Positions 17,152-26,500 of a stretch of DNA of 41,671 bases are shown piece after piece. The notes under the pieces were generated by a model. That model was not told where the DNA came from and did not search any database. It was given only the letters and a program-made list of their open reading frames with translations. The DNA is taken from assembly GCA_045586385.1 (NCBI GenBank), contig JAZNAE010000040.1, forward strand, positions 1 through 41,671. Reading direction: 5' to 3'. Position 1 is the stretch's first letter. The number at the start of each line of letters is the position of its first letter. The translations under genes were made by a program, and so were the position numbers. This DNA is from Suilimivivens sp045586385 (lineage in GTDB: Bacteria; Bacillota; Clostridia; Lachnospirales; Lachnospiraceae).

Positions 17152-17204
17152 ATGAAAATCTCCTGCTTTTAAAAAAAATTGGAATTAAAAGCATAGATTT
17201 TCAT
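17152..17204. repeat. Long hairpin in the leader of the Rpn gene
   Basis: ATGAAAATCT (17152-17161) pairs with AGATTTTCAT (17195-17204), and inside it GCTTTTAA (17165-17172) pairs with TTAAAAGC (17185-17192). The result is an 18-pair stem with one small internal loop. On the minus strand it sits about 25 bases upstream of the Rpn start. There, CTCCTGC next to the ribosome binding site could instead pair with GCAGGAG inside the hairpin, so two mutually exclusive folds are possible. Confidence 0.5.
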
Positions 17205-17522
17205 GAATTTTAGATAAACTAAAAGATTTTAGAATAGATAGAAACATATATGCTTTGAGAAAATAATAGCATATATTTTACGTTTTTGCAATAATTATTG
17301 TGCGGATTTCAGGTGAGTAATTAATCAATGTAATAGGATGAATATTTTCATGATAACAAGGATATCAGAATTTATTTTAGTAGCTAGAGTTTGCTTATGC
17401 ATTGCACAATATGAAAATTAAGTATAGAAAAAGCACAGTTAAGTATTATGAAAAAAAATAGTGAGGCATTTGAATTATATTTAACTAGATTGTCATTATA
17501 AGGACATGAAGGGGGAGAGCAT
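17205..17522. other. AT-rich intergenic region between divergent Rpn and WXG-type genes
   Basis: No coding frame is credible here. There is one further inverted repeat, ATATATGC (17246-17253) with GCATATAT (17269-17276), a 15-base loop. The last part contains the ribosome binding site GAAGGGGGAGAGC (about 17507-17519) of the WXG100-like gene. Promoter-like boxes are weak in both directions; I cannot place one with confidence. Confidence 0.5.
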
Positions 17523-17807
17523 ATGCCGGAAACAACAAATAGTACCCATACAGAAGATATAGGGATGGAAAAAGCCGGTACGGATTTTTGTGTATCTGCA
17601 GAAGATTTGGTGGACTTGTGTGTAAATATGGGAAACGCTGCAGATAATCTTATGCAAGACTGGAAAGGTAATGCATGTGAAGCATTTGATGCTATGAGTA
17701 AACTTCTGGTAAGTAGCACAACAGGAGCAGGAACAAGATATGCGGAACTGTCTGGAATTATAACGCAAACGGAGCAACCTTCGGAGAGAGCGTATCAGGA
17801 AAAATGA
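17523..17807 (+). CDS. WXG100-like small protein (type VII secretion type)
   Basis: A 94-residue protein. The central turn QDWKGNACEAF (about 45-55) carries the Trp-X-Gly motif between two helices, and the length matches the WXG100/ESAT-6 superfamily. Such proteins are exported by, or act as partners for, type VII secretion and often pair with large LXG or pre-toxin proteins. Its TGA stop overlaps the ATG of the next gene (ATGA at 17804-17807), so translation of the pair is coupled, which fits a partner for the toxin-like protein. A strong ribosome binding site (GGGGGAG) precedes the ATG. The family call rests on a short motif plus context. Confidence 0.65.
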   Translation: MPETTNSTHTEDIGMEKAGTDFCVSAEDLVDLCVNMGNAADNLMQDWKGNACEAFDAMSKLLVSSTTGAGTRYAELSGIITQTEQPSERAYQEK

Positions 17808-18949
17808 AGGCTGATATAGACGGCATAGAAGAAGTGAGGGAGAAATGTAAACTAGTATGCGAAGAGATAGAAGAAATCAGAAAGGGACTTATTGTCATAG
17901 AAAATATGCTGGCAAACCTGCCGGTAGGCGGATTTGACGTAACCCCATATACCCAGGCAATAAGGGAACAAACATATGTAGTAGACAGACTGGATGACTA
18001 CCGGATAGGACTTGGGAAGTATGCTGGAATGGCAGAGAATGCCAATGACAGGACAAAAGAAAAACTGACAGCCCTTGCACAGGAGTATGAAAGCATAAGG
18101 GAAACATATGCAGAAATACCGGAAAAAGAAACAGTAGATGAAGAAATATGGAAACAGGAGATAGAAAACTACTGGAACCGGAAGGATGGGTATTTCGAAG
18201 AAGAGTGGTGGTTGGATGAAGATAAAAAGCAGGAAGCCATCAACATGTTACTGCTAGAGAGTGCACTGTCGGAGAATGGGGAAGGGGAAGAGGCAGGATA
18301 TGACCTGCTGGCACACTATACGGGAACAGAAATAGGTTCCCCCAAGAGATATGCCCTTCAGATCATGTTCCAGTTAGATCCGATAGACGGGAATGATGGA
18401 ATAGTCTTTAACAATATCGAGGGAGCCTGTTTAAGAGAAGGAATTGACCTGGCAGGAAACGGGTGGGTAATCCCACAGGAAATCATGCAGAAGCACATGA
18501 TAGAGCATAGGAAACTGCAGGTACAGAATGATGCGGATGAGAAGAGTGTGGTATCATTTATGCTGAACTTTACACCTGCGGTAGGAGAAGGAAAAGCAGT
18601 AATAGAAGCCATAGCCGGGAGAGATCTTCTGACAGGGGAAGAAATGTCTGTAGGTGAACGCACAATAGGGCTGGCAGCAGGATTTAGTGATGTGGTATAC
18701 TGGTTTAAAGGGGCAAAAGGGGTAAGGTATGCAGATGATGTCATAGACGCAGTAGGGGATGTATCTAAGGGTGGCACATCAACTATTAAGAGTTCTGATT
18801 TAGTATTTGGAAGTAGCACTAAATCAACACAAAAATTAATGAATCAGATGAATAGCAGAGGATGGACAGAAGATTTAATACGAAATACAGTTGATAATCC
18901 ATATACTATTCGTACAAGTGTAAATAAGGCAAGAAGGGGTAAAAATTAA
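17804..18949 (+). CDS. Pre-toxin protein with truncated colicin-E5-like C-terminus
   Basis: A 381-residue protein. Residues 1-120 are long charged helices suited to pairing with the WXG100-like partner. A middle region (about 120-245) is unrecognised. Residues about 248-312 show the pre-toxin TG motif (FTPAVGEGKAVIEAIAGRD, then LLTGEEMSVGER), a linker found before toxin tips in polymorphic toxins. The last 55 residues, with FGSSTKSTQKL, NQMNSRGWTEDL and TVDNPYTIRTS, match the first half of the colicin-E5-like ribonuclease domain, which cuts tRNA anticodons. That domain usually runs on for about 40 more residues; here it ends after NKARRGKN. In the +1 frame the DNA continues as a glucosaminidase fragment. 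The toxin tip is therefore probably inactive or an orphan remnant. Confidence 0.7.
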   Translation: MKADIDGIEEVREKCKLVCEEIEEIRKGLIVIENMLANLPVGGFDVTPYTQAIREQTYVVDRLDDYRIGLGKYAGMAENANDRTKEKLTALAQEYESIRETYAEIPEKETVDEEIWKQEIENYWNRKDGYFEEEWWLDEDKKQEAINMLLLESALSENGEGEEAGYDLLAHYTGTEIGSPKRYALQIMFQLDPIDGNDGIVFNNIEGACLREGIDLAGNGWVIPQEIMQKHMIEHRKLQVQNDADEKSVVSFMLNFTPAVGEGKAVIEAIAGRDLLTGEEMSVGERTIGLAAGFSDVVYWFKGAKGVRYADDVIDAVGDVSKGGTSTIKSSDLVFGSSTKSTQKLMNQMNSRGWTEDLIRNTVDNPYTIRTSVNKARRGKN

Positions 18950-19193
18950 GGTTATTCAACCGTTTCAAGTGTTTGATTCTCCGAATGAAAGTATTACAGC
19001 ACATTCAATTGTTTTACAAGAGCAATATTATGAAAATGCTAAAATTTACAAAAACAATCCATATTTATATGCAAAGGAAATTGCCGTTAATTATGCCACA
19101 GATCCAGAATATGCGAATAAATTGATTCAAATTATTGATAAGTATATGGAATGGGAAGATAAAGAAAGTGATAAAGCAGCTATAACTTATTAA
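18924..19193 (+). pseudogene. Fragment of a glucosaminidase (GH73-type) domain
   Basis: An open frame from 18924 to the TAA at 19193, overlapping the end of the pre-toxin gene by 26 bases in the +1 frame. It reads REGVKIKVIQPFQ-type sequence around the junction, then VFDSPNESITAHSIVL and VNYATDPEYANKLIQII. These match the last third of FlgJ/Atl-type N-acetylglucosaminidase domains, whose C-terminus commonly has YDS-ESI-DH and YATDPxYAxKLI. The catalytic front part is absent. Only a GTG at 18969 could start it and no good ribosome binding site precedes it, so I treat it as a relic. It could be read through by slippage, but nothing shows this. Confidence 0.6.
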
Positions 19194-19223
19194 AGAGAAA
19201 AAATTTAAGTAGAGGTGTGATAT

Positions 19224-19619
19224 ATGAAAAAAATATTAACAACTATCATATTTTTTTCCCTTTTTCTTATTTTACTATCAACTAGAAATATTCAAGATTC
19301 ACATCAAATTTATTTGGAAAATTGTAGTAGCAAAATGATTAAAGAAGATGTGTTTCAGAGTTTTTTATTGAGAAACATTCCGGAAATAAATAATTATGCG
19401 AAATATATTTGGAATAAAAGTAAAGGAGAAGCTTGTCTATATATTCAAGTACATGAAATTGTAGAAATGGATATCAGCAATAAAGTAGATAATAAGAGAT
19501 ATTATCCAATATATGTAGGTGAGAAGTGGGAAAATCATAATGTAAATTGGGAATGGTTTTATGTAAGTGAAGATATGGATGTGGTTTATTGGTATGATGT
19601 TGTAGAAGGGGAAATATAA
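19224..19619 (+). CDS. Hypothetical exported protein
   Basis: A 131-residue protein that I do not recognise. Residues 1-20 form a hydrophobic signal or anchor segment (KKILTTIIFFSLFLILL), followed by a mature part rich in aromatic residues: WNKSKGEACLYIQVHEIV, then VNWEWFYVSEDMDVVYWYD near the end. Such Trp/Tyr-rich beta-type sequences are common in small secreted Clostridia proteins. It starts 30 bases after the glucosaminidase remnant with AGAGGTGTG as ribosome binding site. A cognate immunity protein against a cytoplasmic RNase would not be expected to carry a signal peptide, so that role is unlikely. The base composition is more AT-rich than the housekeeping genes. Confidence 0.55.
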   Translation: MKKILTTIIFFSLFLILLSTRNIQDSHQIYLENCSSKMIKEDVFQSFLLRNIPEINNYAKYIWNKSKGEACLYIQVHEIVEMDISNKVDNKRYYPIYVGEKWENHNVNWEWFYVSEDMDVVYWYDVVEGEI

Positions 19620-19630
19620 GAACTAGAAAT

Positions 19631-19651
19631 ATGGAGAAATAGCAGTAAATA
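19631..19651 (+). repeat. 21-bp repeat copy 1, downstream of a hypothetical gene
   Basis: ATGGAGAAATAGCAGTAAATA. The same 21 bases with one change (A to C at position 7) occur at 20545-20565. Both copies start 11-12 bases after the stop codon of an exported-protein gene. In one frame the copies read G(E/A)IAVN, so they may be the end of a decayed shared coding sequence. Confidence 0.6.
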
Positions 19652-19740
19652 TAAAAGAATTCTATAGAGCGTATTATATGAACCAAATAAAGTGAAAATA
19701 TTTACAATGCTTCAGATTCTAAGGGGAAGGAAGATGGGAC

Positions 19741-20532
19741 ATGGACAATAATATGTGTAAAATAAGAAGGAGATTACTAATATTCTTTATTTGTCAAGTG
19801 ATGATGCTGGCAGGATGTAGAAATGATAGTCAAGAAAAATATCCGAAAAAGGACAATATTGAAATAGAAGATGTAGAGGTACAAGATGATGTGGATGCAG
19901 AAGTTGTGGAAGAAGAAAGTGTGAATGAGGAAAAGAAGACAGATATACATAAAAAATATACAATGCTTTTAATAGATGATAAGGATAAACACAATGAGAC
20001 AGTAGTATCAGAGGAGAAAGATAAACCGGCTAAAACTGAAAATTTCATAAGCGACATTTCGGAATGTGAGTTGGTTGATGAAGACTTTAACGTAGAATAT
20101 AAAGGGTATATTATTAATGCGCAAACCACAGATGAAGATATCATAAACACCATTGGAGAACCGGATGCTTTTGAAGATAATAATAATGGTTATATAGCAA
20201 CTGTGCAACAGGAATTTCGTTGGCAGTTAATATATCCGGGTTTTAGTGAACAAAGCGAGATTAGAATAATATTTTATACTGATTTAGATACTTGTGAGAC
20301 TATTATCAAAACTGTAGACTTGGAAAATCTACAAACACATAGAGGTGTAAGTGTTGGTGACAACATCAATAATATATATGCTAGCTATGGATTGCCGACA
20401 GAAGAGAAAGAATATAGTGCAAATGAAGAGTATATAGAAATGAATTATGAAAGAGGAAATCAAAGGATATCATTTGTTGTAGATAGCGAAAGCGAGTTAA
20501 TAGATTGTATTTATATTGATTATAATCTATAG
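19741..20532 (+). CDS. Hypothetical lipoprotein with tandem BamE/BLIP-like repeats
   Basis: A 263-residue protein. The N-terminus has basic residues, a hydrophobic stretch and a lipobox LAGC with Cys26, so it is probably a membrane-anchored lipoprotein. Residues about 30-100 are a very acidic, repetitive linker (EIEDVEVQDDVDAEVVEEE). The rest shows two related units, DEDIINTIGEPDAF and RGVSVGDNINNIYASYGLPT, each with the helix-turn and Gly-x-Pro look of BamE/BLIP-like domains, followed by beta strands. The function is not known; similar lipoproteins are assumed to bind proteins or wall parts. GGGGAAGGAAG lies upstream of the ATG at 19741, with a second ATG at 19753. No clear promoter was seen. 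Confidence 0.65.
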   Translation: MDNNMCKIRRRLLIFFICQVMMLAGCRNDSQEKYPKKDNIEIEDVEVQDDVDAEVVEEESVNEEKKTDIHKKYTMLLIDDKDKHNETVVSEEKDKPAKTENFISDISECELVDEDFNVEYKGYIINAQTTDEDIINTIGEPDAFEDNNNGYIATVQQEFRWQLIYPGFSEQSEIRIIFYTDLDTCETIIKTVDLENLQTHRGVSVGDNINNIYASYGLPTEEKEYSANEEYIEMNYERGNQRISFVVDSESELIDCIYIDYNL

Positions 20533-20544
20533 CATATTAAAGAC

Positions 20545-20565
20545 ATGGAGCAATAGCAGTAAATA
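20545..20565 (+). repeat. 21-bp repeat copy 2
   Basis: ATGGAGCAATAGCAGTAAATA, identical to 19631-19651 at 20 of 21 positions. It begins 12 bases after the lipoprotein stop and ends 4 bases before the stem of the terminator at 20569. Confidence 0.6.
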
Positions 20566-20568
20566 GAG

Positions 20569-20601
20569 GGCTGTATAAATTACTATGTAGTTTATACAGC
20601 C
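20569..20601 (+). terminator. Intrinsic terminator after the lipoprotein gene
   Basis: GGCTGTATAAA (20569-20579) pairs perfectly with TTTATACAGCC (20591-20601) around an 11-base loop, followed by TTTTGTTG. It ends the transcript of the 19741-20532 gene and isolates the WG-repeat gene that follows. Confidence 0.85.
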
Positions 20602-20663
20602 TTTTGTTGAAATATGCAACTTTTTGTGAGGATGAGAGGTATTAATAGTGAGAGGTGAATGAG

Positions 20664-22103
20664 ATGAGATGTTTAAAGAAAGGAATGGCATTTATCAGTC
20701 TGTGTGTATGGCTAGTATTAGGCTGTAAGATGAATGCACAGGCAAATGAATGCGATGTAGCAAATATACAAACTATTTTGCAAGAGAGAAAAACCTGTCA
20801 AGTCACCTATGTAGATATTAATCTTGATGGAAAAGATGATATGGTTATCGAAACGGATATAGAATTATATATTTTAGTGTGTAAAGGTGAAGAGTATAAA
20901 GTTGCGTATAGAGGAACATATTCAAAACTATTAACCAACGGAATGGTTCGATATTATAGACCGGGAGGAGCACCGACGCATGATTATTATGTGTATTATG
21001 CTCTGAAAGAAGATACATATGTGCAAGAGATTTCTCTTAGTAGGTACGATGGAAATGAAAATAATAAATATGATAAAAAAGATGATTATTATATTAATGA
21101 CATGCAGGTGGGCATGGATGAATGGAATGATGCTTTGCAGGAGTATGTATTGTTAGGTGGTGATGAATTTATTCACACTGGAAAACAATGGGAATGGGTG
21201 ATTTCCCCCGGTGAGTATGAAAATATCAGAATTTATGACGGAGAAGTGTTATGTGTCATGGATGAGTCCGGAAAATATGGTATTATTGACACTGATAAAA
21301 AACAATTGGTTGAGTGCAAATACACATATATACTAGGTATAAGTGAGGAAACAGCAAGAGTAATTGATGAAAACAGAAATTGTTATTTTATAAATCTGGA
21401 TGGGGAAAAACTTTTTAAAGATGTGTATCAAGATGCGTATGATTTCCATGAAAATTTGGCGGCAGTAAAACAAAATGATAAATGGGGATTTATAGATAGA
21501 ACAGGGAAATTGATCATTGATTATCAATTTGATGATGTGTCTTATGGTTTTTCAGAAGGCTATGCCGCTGTACGCAAAGGAAAGAGATGGGGATTTATTG
21601 ATAAGAACGGAAAAGCTGTAATAAATTATCAATATGACGAAGCCACCCGTTTTAGCGAAGGGAAAGCGGCAGTTATGAGAAAGACAACGAATGGTCGTAG
21701 GTGGGCATATATTAATAAAAAGAATGATGTAATCATAGAGTATGATTTTTATGAACCAACAGAAAGCAGAATGCAAATGGTGGGAGAATTTCAGAATGGT
21801 TATGCATTAGTATCGAAGGATTTGTATTGTTTAATGAATGATTCCGGAGAGATTATTTTAGGAGATGAGTCCTATTTTCTGGGCGGCGGAAGTTATTATA
21901 ATTTTGAACTTGGATTGGTAGTGGCATATAATTATGTTGACGAAGATATGAAACAAAAGAAATACGGATTTATAGATATATGTGGAGAAATCCAAGTGCC
22001 CTTTGTATTTGAATACATATCAGACTTTGAGGGGAATTTGGCAGTTGTCCAATATGAGAAAAATGGAGAAAGACAAGTGGGAGTTATTTGTATAAAAAAA
22101 TAG
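20664..22103 (+). CDS. WG-repeat exported protein
   Basis: A 479-residue protein. The N-terminus has a signal sequence ending in VLGC, a possible lipobox Cys. A VCBS/EF-hand-like segment, DINLDGKDDMVIETD, follows near 47-61. From about residue 185 the protein is a run of WG repeats (units of about 35 residues, here YGIIDTDKK, WGFIDRTGK, WGFIDKNGK, WAYINKKND, each with a following acidic-aromatic turn). WG repeats make beta-rich, probably propeller or solenoid, surfaces in exported bacterial proteins; no enzymatic activity is known. AGAGGTGA (20651-20658) points to ATG 20664; an in-frame GTG 9 bases earlier is less likely. The gene is isolated by the hairpin in front of it. Confidence 0.75.
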   Translation: MRCLKKGMAFISLCVWLVLGCKMNAQANECDVANIQTILQERKTCQVTYVDINLDGKDDMVIETDIELYILVCKGEEYKVAYRGTYSKLLTNGMVRYYRPGGAPTHDYYVYYALKEDTYVQEISLSRYDGNENNKYDKKDDYYINDMQVGMDEWNDALQEYVLLGGDEFIHTGKQWEWVISPGEYENIRIYDGEVLCVMDESGKYGIIDTDKKQLVECKYTYILGISEETARVIDENRNCYFINLDGEKLFKDVYQDAYDFHENLAAVKQNDKWGFIDRTGKLIIDYQFDDVSYGFSEGYAAVRKGKRWGFIDKNGKAVINYQYDEATRFSEGKAAVMRKTTNGRRWAYINKKNDVIIEYDFYEPTESRMQMVGEFQNGYALVSKDLYCLMNDSGEIILGDESYFLGGGSYYNFELGLVVAYNYVDEDMKQKKYGFIDICGEIQVPFVFEYISDFEGNLAVVQYEKNGERQVGVICIKK

Positions 22104-22145
22104 TATGCTTACAATAAGAAAGATATATCTATAGTGGGGGCAAAT

Positions 22146-23159
22146 ATGTTGGTGCTATGCAAACAAAAGATAAAAGTGAAAAGATGGTTATTGGCGTATG
22201 GGGTTGCATTCATCCTATTTTGGATAACCGGATGCGCCAGTGCAGGAGAAGCGAATAATGTGCAGACAGTATATGATATATCCATAGAAAAGAATGAAGA
22301 GTCAATAAGTATGCAGATTATGAGCGGTGATTTTTCAGAAGTAAAAGAAGATAATGAAGAAAGAAACTATGCAAGTCATAGGGAATTCCCTTATGAAAGT
22401 ATGGAGTGCGTCGATGAAGCGACTTTTTCCATATTAGAAGAAGAGTATAAAAAAATTGATTTTTCCGGTGAGTTTAAAGAAGGAAATAAGGAACAGTATG
22501 ATGAATACATACAGGAATATAAAAAACTGGTGAATAATGAAATTACTTTTCTGGATCCAGGATCAGGAACCGAATTTCATTTAGAAGAATTTGGAGAAAT
22601 GAAAGTATATGACGGAGAGGTATATGATCCATCTACATTGGAATATTTCCTTTTTGATGTTGATGGGGATGACAGACCGGAGTTAGGGATTAAAAAATAC
22701 ACGACTTATATTTTTAAATATGATGATGTCTCCAAACAAATGCAATTATGGCATAGGTTAGATTCGTTGTGGGATAGAGTGCATGGCACATTACTTTTCC
22801 GTAATGATTGGTCGGGTACGCGACATTCGTTTTATAAATTAAATCAAAATGCAGAAGTTGTTTTTGGCGTTTACTTTATGGAAGAAGCAACATGGAGTAA
22901 CGGGAGTGAAACATATATGCTAACGGTTCCTTTCTACCAGGATGATAAGAAGCAATTAGATGTCACACAAGAAATGCAAAAGCAGGCTTATTATAGCGAA
23001 TCGGAGAAACTCTATTATTTTAAAGTCACTAAAGAACAATATGAAAAAGTAACAAAACCGTATTTTGATGCCTGCACAGAGGCAGAGAATGAATTAGAGA
23101 GGGTCAGTTATTCTTATGAAGAGCTTATGGAGCAGATTGACTATGAAAAGATGAGTTAG
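22146..23159 (+). CDS. Hypothetical lipoprotein
   Basis: A 337-residue protein. Basic residues, a hydrophobic stretch and WITGC give a lipobox Cys, so membrane attachment is expected. The middle contains an FDVDGDDRPELGIK segment, an EF-hand-like calcium loop seen in many exported Clostridia proteins (VCBS type), followed by Trp/Tyr-rich beta-type sequence. No catalytic motif was seen. The start at ATG 22146 follows GGGGG (22135-22139); an upstream GTG at 22134 overlaps that site. It shares its exported, aromatic-rich style with the three preceding genes, and the four together look like a surface-protein cluster. Confidence 0.6.
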   Translation: MLVLCKQKIKVKRWLLAYGVAFILFWITGCASAGEANNVQTVYDISIEKNEESISMQIMSGDFSEVKEDNEERNYASHREFPYESMECVDEATFSILEEEYKKIDFSGEFKEGNKEQYDEYIQEYKKLVNNEITFLDPGSGTEFHLEEFGEMKVYDGEVYDPSTLEYFLFDVDGDDRPELGIKKYTTYIFKYDDVSKQMQLWHRLDSLWDRVHGTLLFRNDWSGTRHSFYKLNQNAEVVFGVYFMEEATWSNGSETYMLTVPFYQDDKKQLDVTQEMQKQAYYSESEKLYYFKVTKEQYEKVTKPYFDACTEAENELERVSYSYEELMEQIDYEKMS

Positions 23160-23529
23160 ATAATAGATTTTATCTTTTAAAAGATGGAGCATTTTATTCC
23201 ATTGTTTCGGCTTAAATCTAAAAACAAAGGAAGTAGAGGAAATGACAGGACTCGTTTTAAAATTTGGCACATAGGAAGAAATAATGATGTAGAATTAACC
23301 TGTTTTTCAGTTTTATATTGTAAATAAAAGCGGAAACTTGTAAGATATAAGTGTTAATAAAATATTGAAAAATCTATGATAAAGTAAACGATAGCCAATA
23401 CAAGTACGCTGACAGACATGGAACAGATATCCAAAATGTTTGGAAAAAATTACAGGAGTAAATTTATTACGGTTTCAGATAGTATTACCGGTATAAACAT
23501 AATTTGAAAAAGGAATATAGGGATATAAA
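23160..23529 (+). other. 370-bp gap with possible gene relic
   Basis: No intact gene. A perfect 14-base palindrome (ATCTTTTAAAAGAT, about 23173-23186) could be a weak terminator. A short open frame at 23369-23461 reads YKYADRHGTDIQNVWKKLQE before its TAA and looks like the C-terminal end of a degraded protein; there is no start codon with a ribosome binding site. Ahead of the TIR gene is a GGAATATAGGGATATAAAATG leader with a weak ribosome binding site (AGGGAT). Confidence 0.4.
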
Positions 23530-26500
23530 ATGAGATACGATGCGTTTATCAGTTACCGCCATACGGAATTGGATTTATACATAGCCAAGAAATTACATAA
23601 AGCGTTAGAGACATTTAAAGTACCCAAAGCAGTGGCAAAGAAAACAGGGAAAAAGAATATCAAAAGAGTTTTCCGGGATCAGGAGGAACTCCCGATTGGA
23701 AGTGACCTTAGCGACAATATTGAAAGTGCACTTCGTGAATCCGAATATCTTTTGGTAATCTGTTCACCCAGAACACCGGGGTCTTACTGGGTACAAAAGG
23801 AAATCGAAACCTTTATCGGAATGCATGGGAGGGACAAGGTCCTGGCTGTTTTGATTGAGGGAGAGCCGGATGAGTCTTTTCCATCGCTTTTGTTGTCTGA
23901 TGAGGAAGGAAATCCCGTAGAACCATTGGCAGCAGATGTCAGAGGCATATCCAAAAGAGAAACAGACAGGAAGTTAAAAACAGAAGTGATGAGACTTGCA
24001 TCACCGCTTTTGGGATGCAGTTATGACGACTTGAAGCAGCGTCACAGAGAGCGGAAAATGAAGCGAATGGCGGCCACAGCGGCTGTTATAGCAATAGGAG
24101 CACTTGCATTTGGTGCATACAGCACTTACAACGCAGCACTGATTCAACAAAATCTGGAAGGTAAGCAACGTAATCAGTCGAAGTATCTTGCAGATACATC
24201 ACTCACCTTGTTGGAAGAGGGAGACCGCAGGGCAGCAGTACTTGTAGCACTTGAAGCACTTCCTTCAAAAGAGAATAACAGACCTTATGTGGCAGAGGCA
24301 CAGTATGCACTCAGTCAGGCACTTTATAGTTATGATGATGGAACAGAAATGAAGATGGATCGTGTTTTGACACATGATTTGCCGGTTATGGATTTCTATT
24401 TTAATAAAGATGGTGAAAATGCAGCATCGATAGATCAGGGTGGAACTGTATATGCATGGGACGTGACAAGCGGACAAAAGCTGGCACAGATTGCACCCGG
24501 AATAGACAAATACGGGTTTTTAATTAAACCGGAAGCGGCGATGGTTTACGAAGATAATATTATTATCTGTGAAGGTAATGTACTGCGTTCCGTCACATTT
24601 GATGGGGAAGAGAATTGGCGTGTTGAAAAAGAAACCTCCACAATCTATTGTGTGTTTAATGAGAGCGCAAAGATAGCAACCTGTATCTATAGTGATAATG
24701 TATCTTTTTATGATATAACAAACGGTGAAAGAGTTGGATATATGCCCAACAATTTGGAACAATCTTATACACGTGAAATGGCGTACAATGATGATAACAG
24801 TAAGTTTGTGGTTTCGCATCTGAGCGATTTGGAGGGAGCAAAGTGCGGGTATGTAACGGTATATGATTTTGAGACCGGAGAACTTACGGATATAGAGACA
24901 AAGGCAGATTACATAGCAAATATCAGTTTCACAAGCGATGACTGCCTTATTATTTCACAGGCCTATAATGAAGAACTGATGGATTTTGATATGGAAAACG
25001 GTATCGGATATCTTCAAAAAATAGATTGGGAAAACGGAAAAGAATTATGGTGTAATACTTATGAATATCAAATCGTGGGATATGAAGCAGCAGGAGCCAT
25101 TGTAAAGAGCAGAAATTATGAAGATACGTCTGCAAAGCAGATGTATGATGAAGTGATTATGTCAATAGACGATAAGGTGTATGCGTGGGATGGCAAAACC
25201 GGAGAGGTGATATCACAGGTAACTGTTAACAGCGGAATTGTAAATATGTTTGTTTCACTCAATTCCGGACTCGTATATCTTGCACAAGGGAATGGTATTG
25301 TTGATATTGTTGACATGACAACCGGATTAAAATACAGTAATGCAGCAATTGAGACAGGAAAAGAAGTGCAGGATTTATCCATCTGTAGCGGGAAAATATT
25401 GTTTCGTTCTTATGCGTCGCCTGAACTTGGGGTAATGAAATATCCAGATGATGCGCAAGTAGAGATACTGACTGAATATGACTATAGTATAGCAGATGTT
25501 ACGGCTTCAAAGGATGAAACCTATTACGCGGTTAAGGTGTATGATTTTGATGTGGCAGAAAGGATTTATTTTTATGAAGCGGACGGGAATGAACCGGTTT
25601 ATGAATGGGTAGCATATGAATATGCTTTATTTACCGGGTTTATTGATAACGATGTCTACATAATGGCAGATAGTGACGGGAAAGTTATCTTCTATAATTT
25701 AAAGACCAATGAGGAAGAAACCATGATTTTGGAGGGAGACTATTTGTCTTTGGAATATGATATGAATGAAGATATGTCGCTTCTTCTTGCTTACAGCGGA
25801 CATCAGTTTATTGTATTTGATTTGCAAAAGAGAGAAATCATATGTGATGAACAGACCGATGACTTTGTCCGTTCTGCAATCATTTCGAATGATGGAAAAT
25901 ATGCATATTGTAATATAGAGGATAAGGGTGTTAATATATTAGAGATAGCCACGGGAGAACTCACACCGCTTGGGGAAGAATATCTTGTTTTAAGCGGATT
26001 TGATGCGCAGGAGCTTTTTGTGACTTCTCATAACGGTGAATTGCTGGCTGTCAGCTGCGGCGATGGTATGCTTCGTGTTTTTGATACAAAAAAAGAGAAA
26101 ACAGTGGCAGAGATTCCGTTTACAGGAATTAATCGCAGGTTTATCCAATTTAGTGCGGATGATTCTGAGATTATGCTACAGGGTGATGACTATTATTTTA
26201 AGGTTTATGATTTAAAAGAAGATGAGTTTACACATATTGCACTGAATCAGTATTATGAAATAGAGAAGGCCGTAGCAGATGAAAAAAACGGCACCATCAG
26301 TCTGGTTACATTGGCGGATATGATTATACTGAATGCAGACAGTTATGAAATGACGGCGAGAATTGAAGATGGTCAAAGCTACTTGCCTAAGCACGGTGTG
26401 ATACTCAGCGGATATTATGAGAAATTATATCAATTCCCCTATATGACGCTCGATATGTTAAAGGAAGAAGCAGAGCGTCAGTTCAGTGATGAAACATTAT

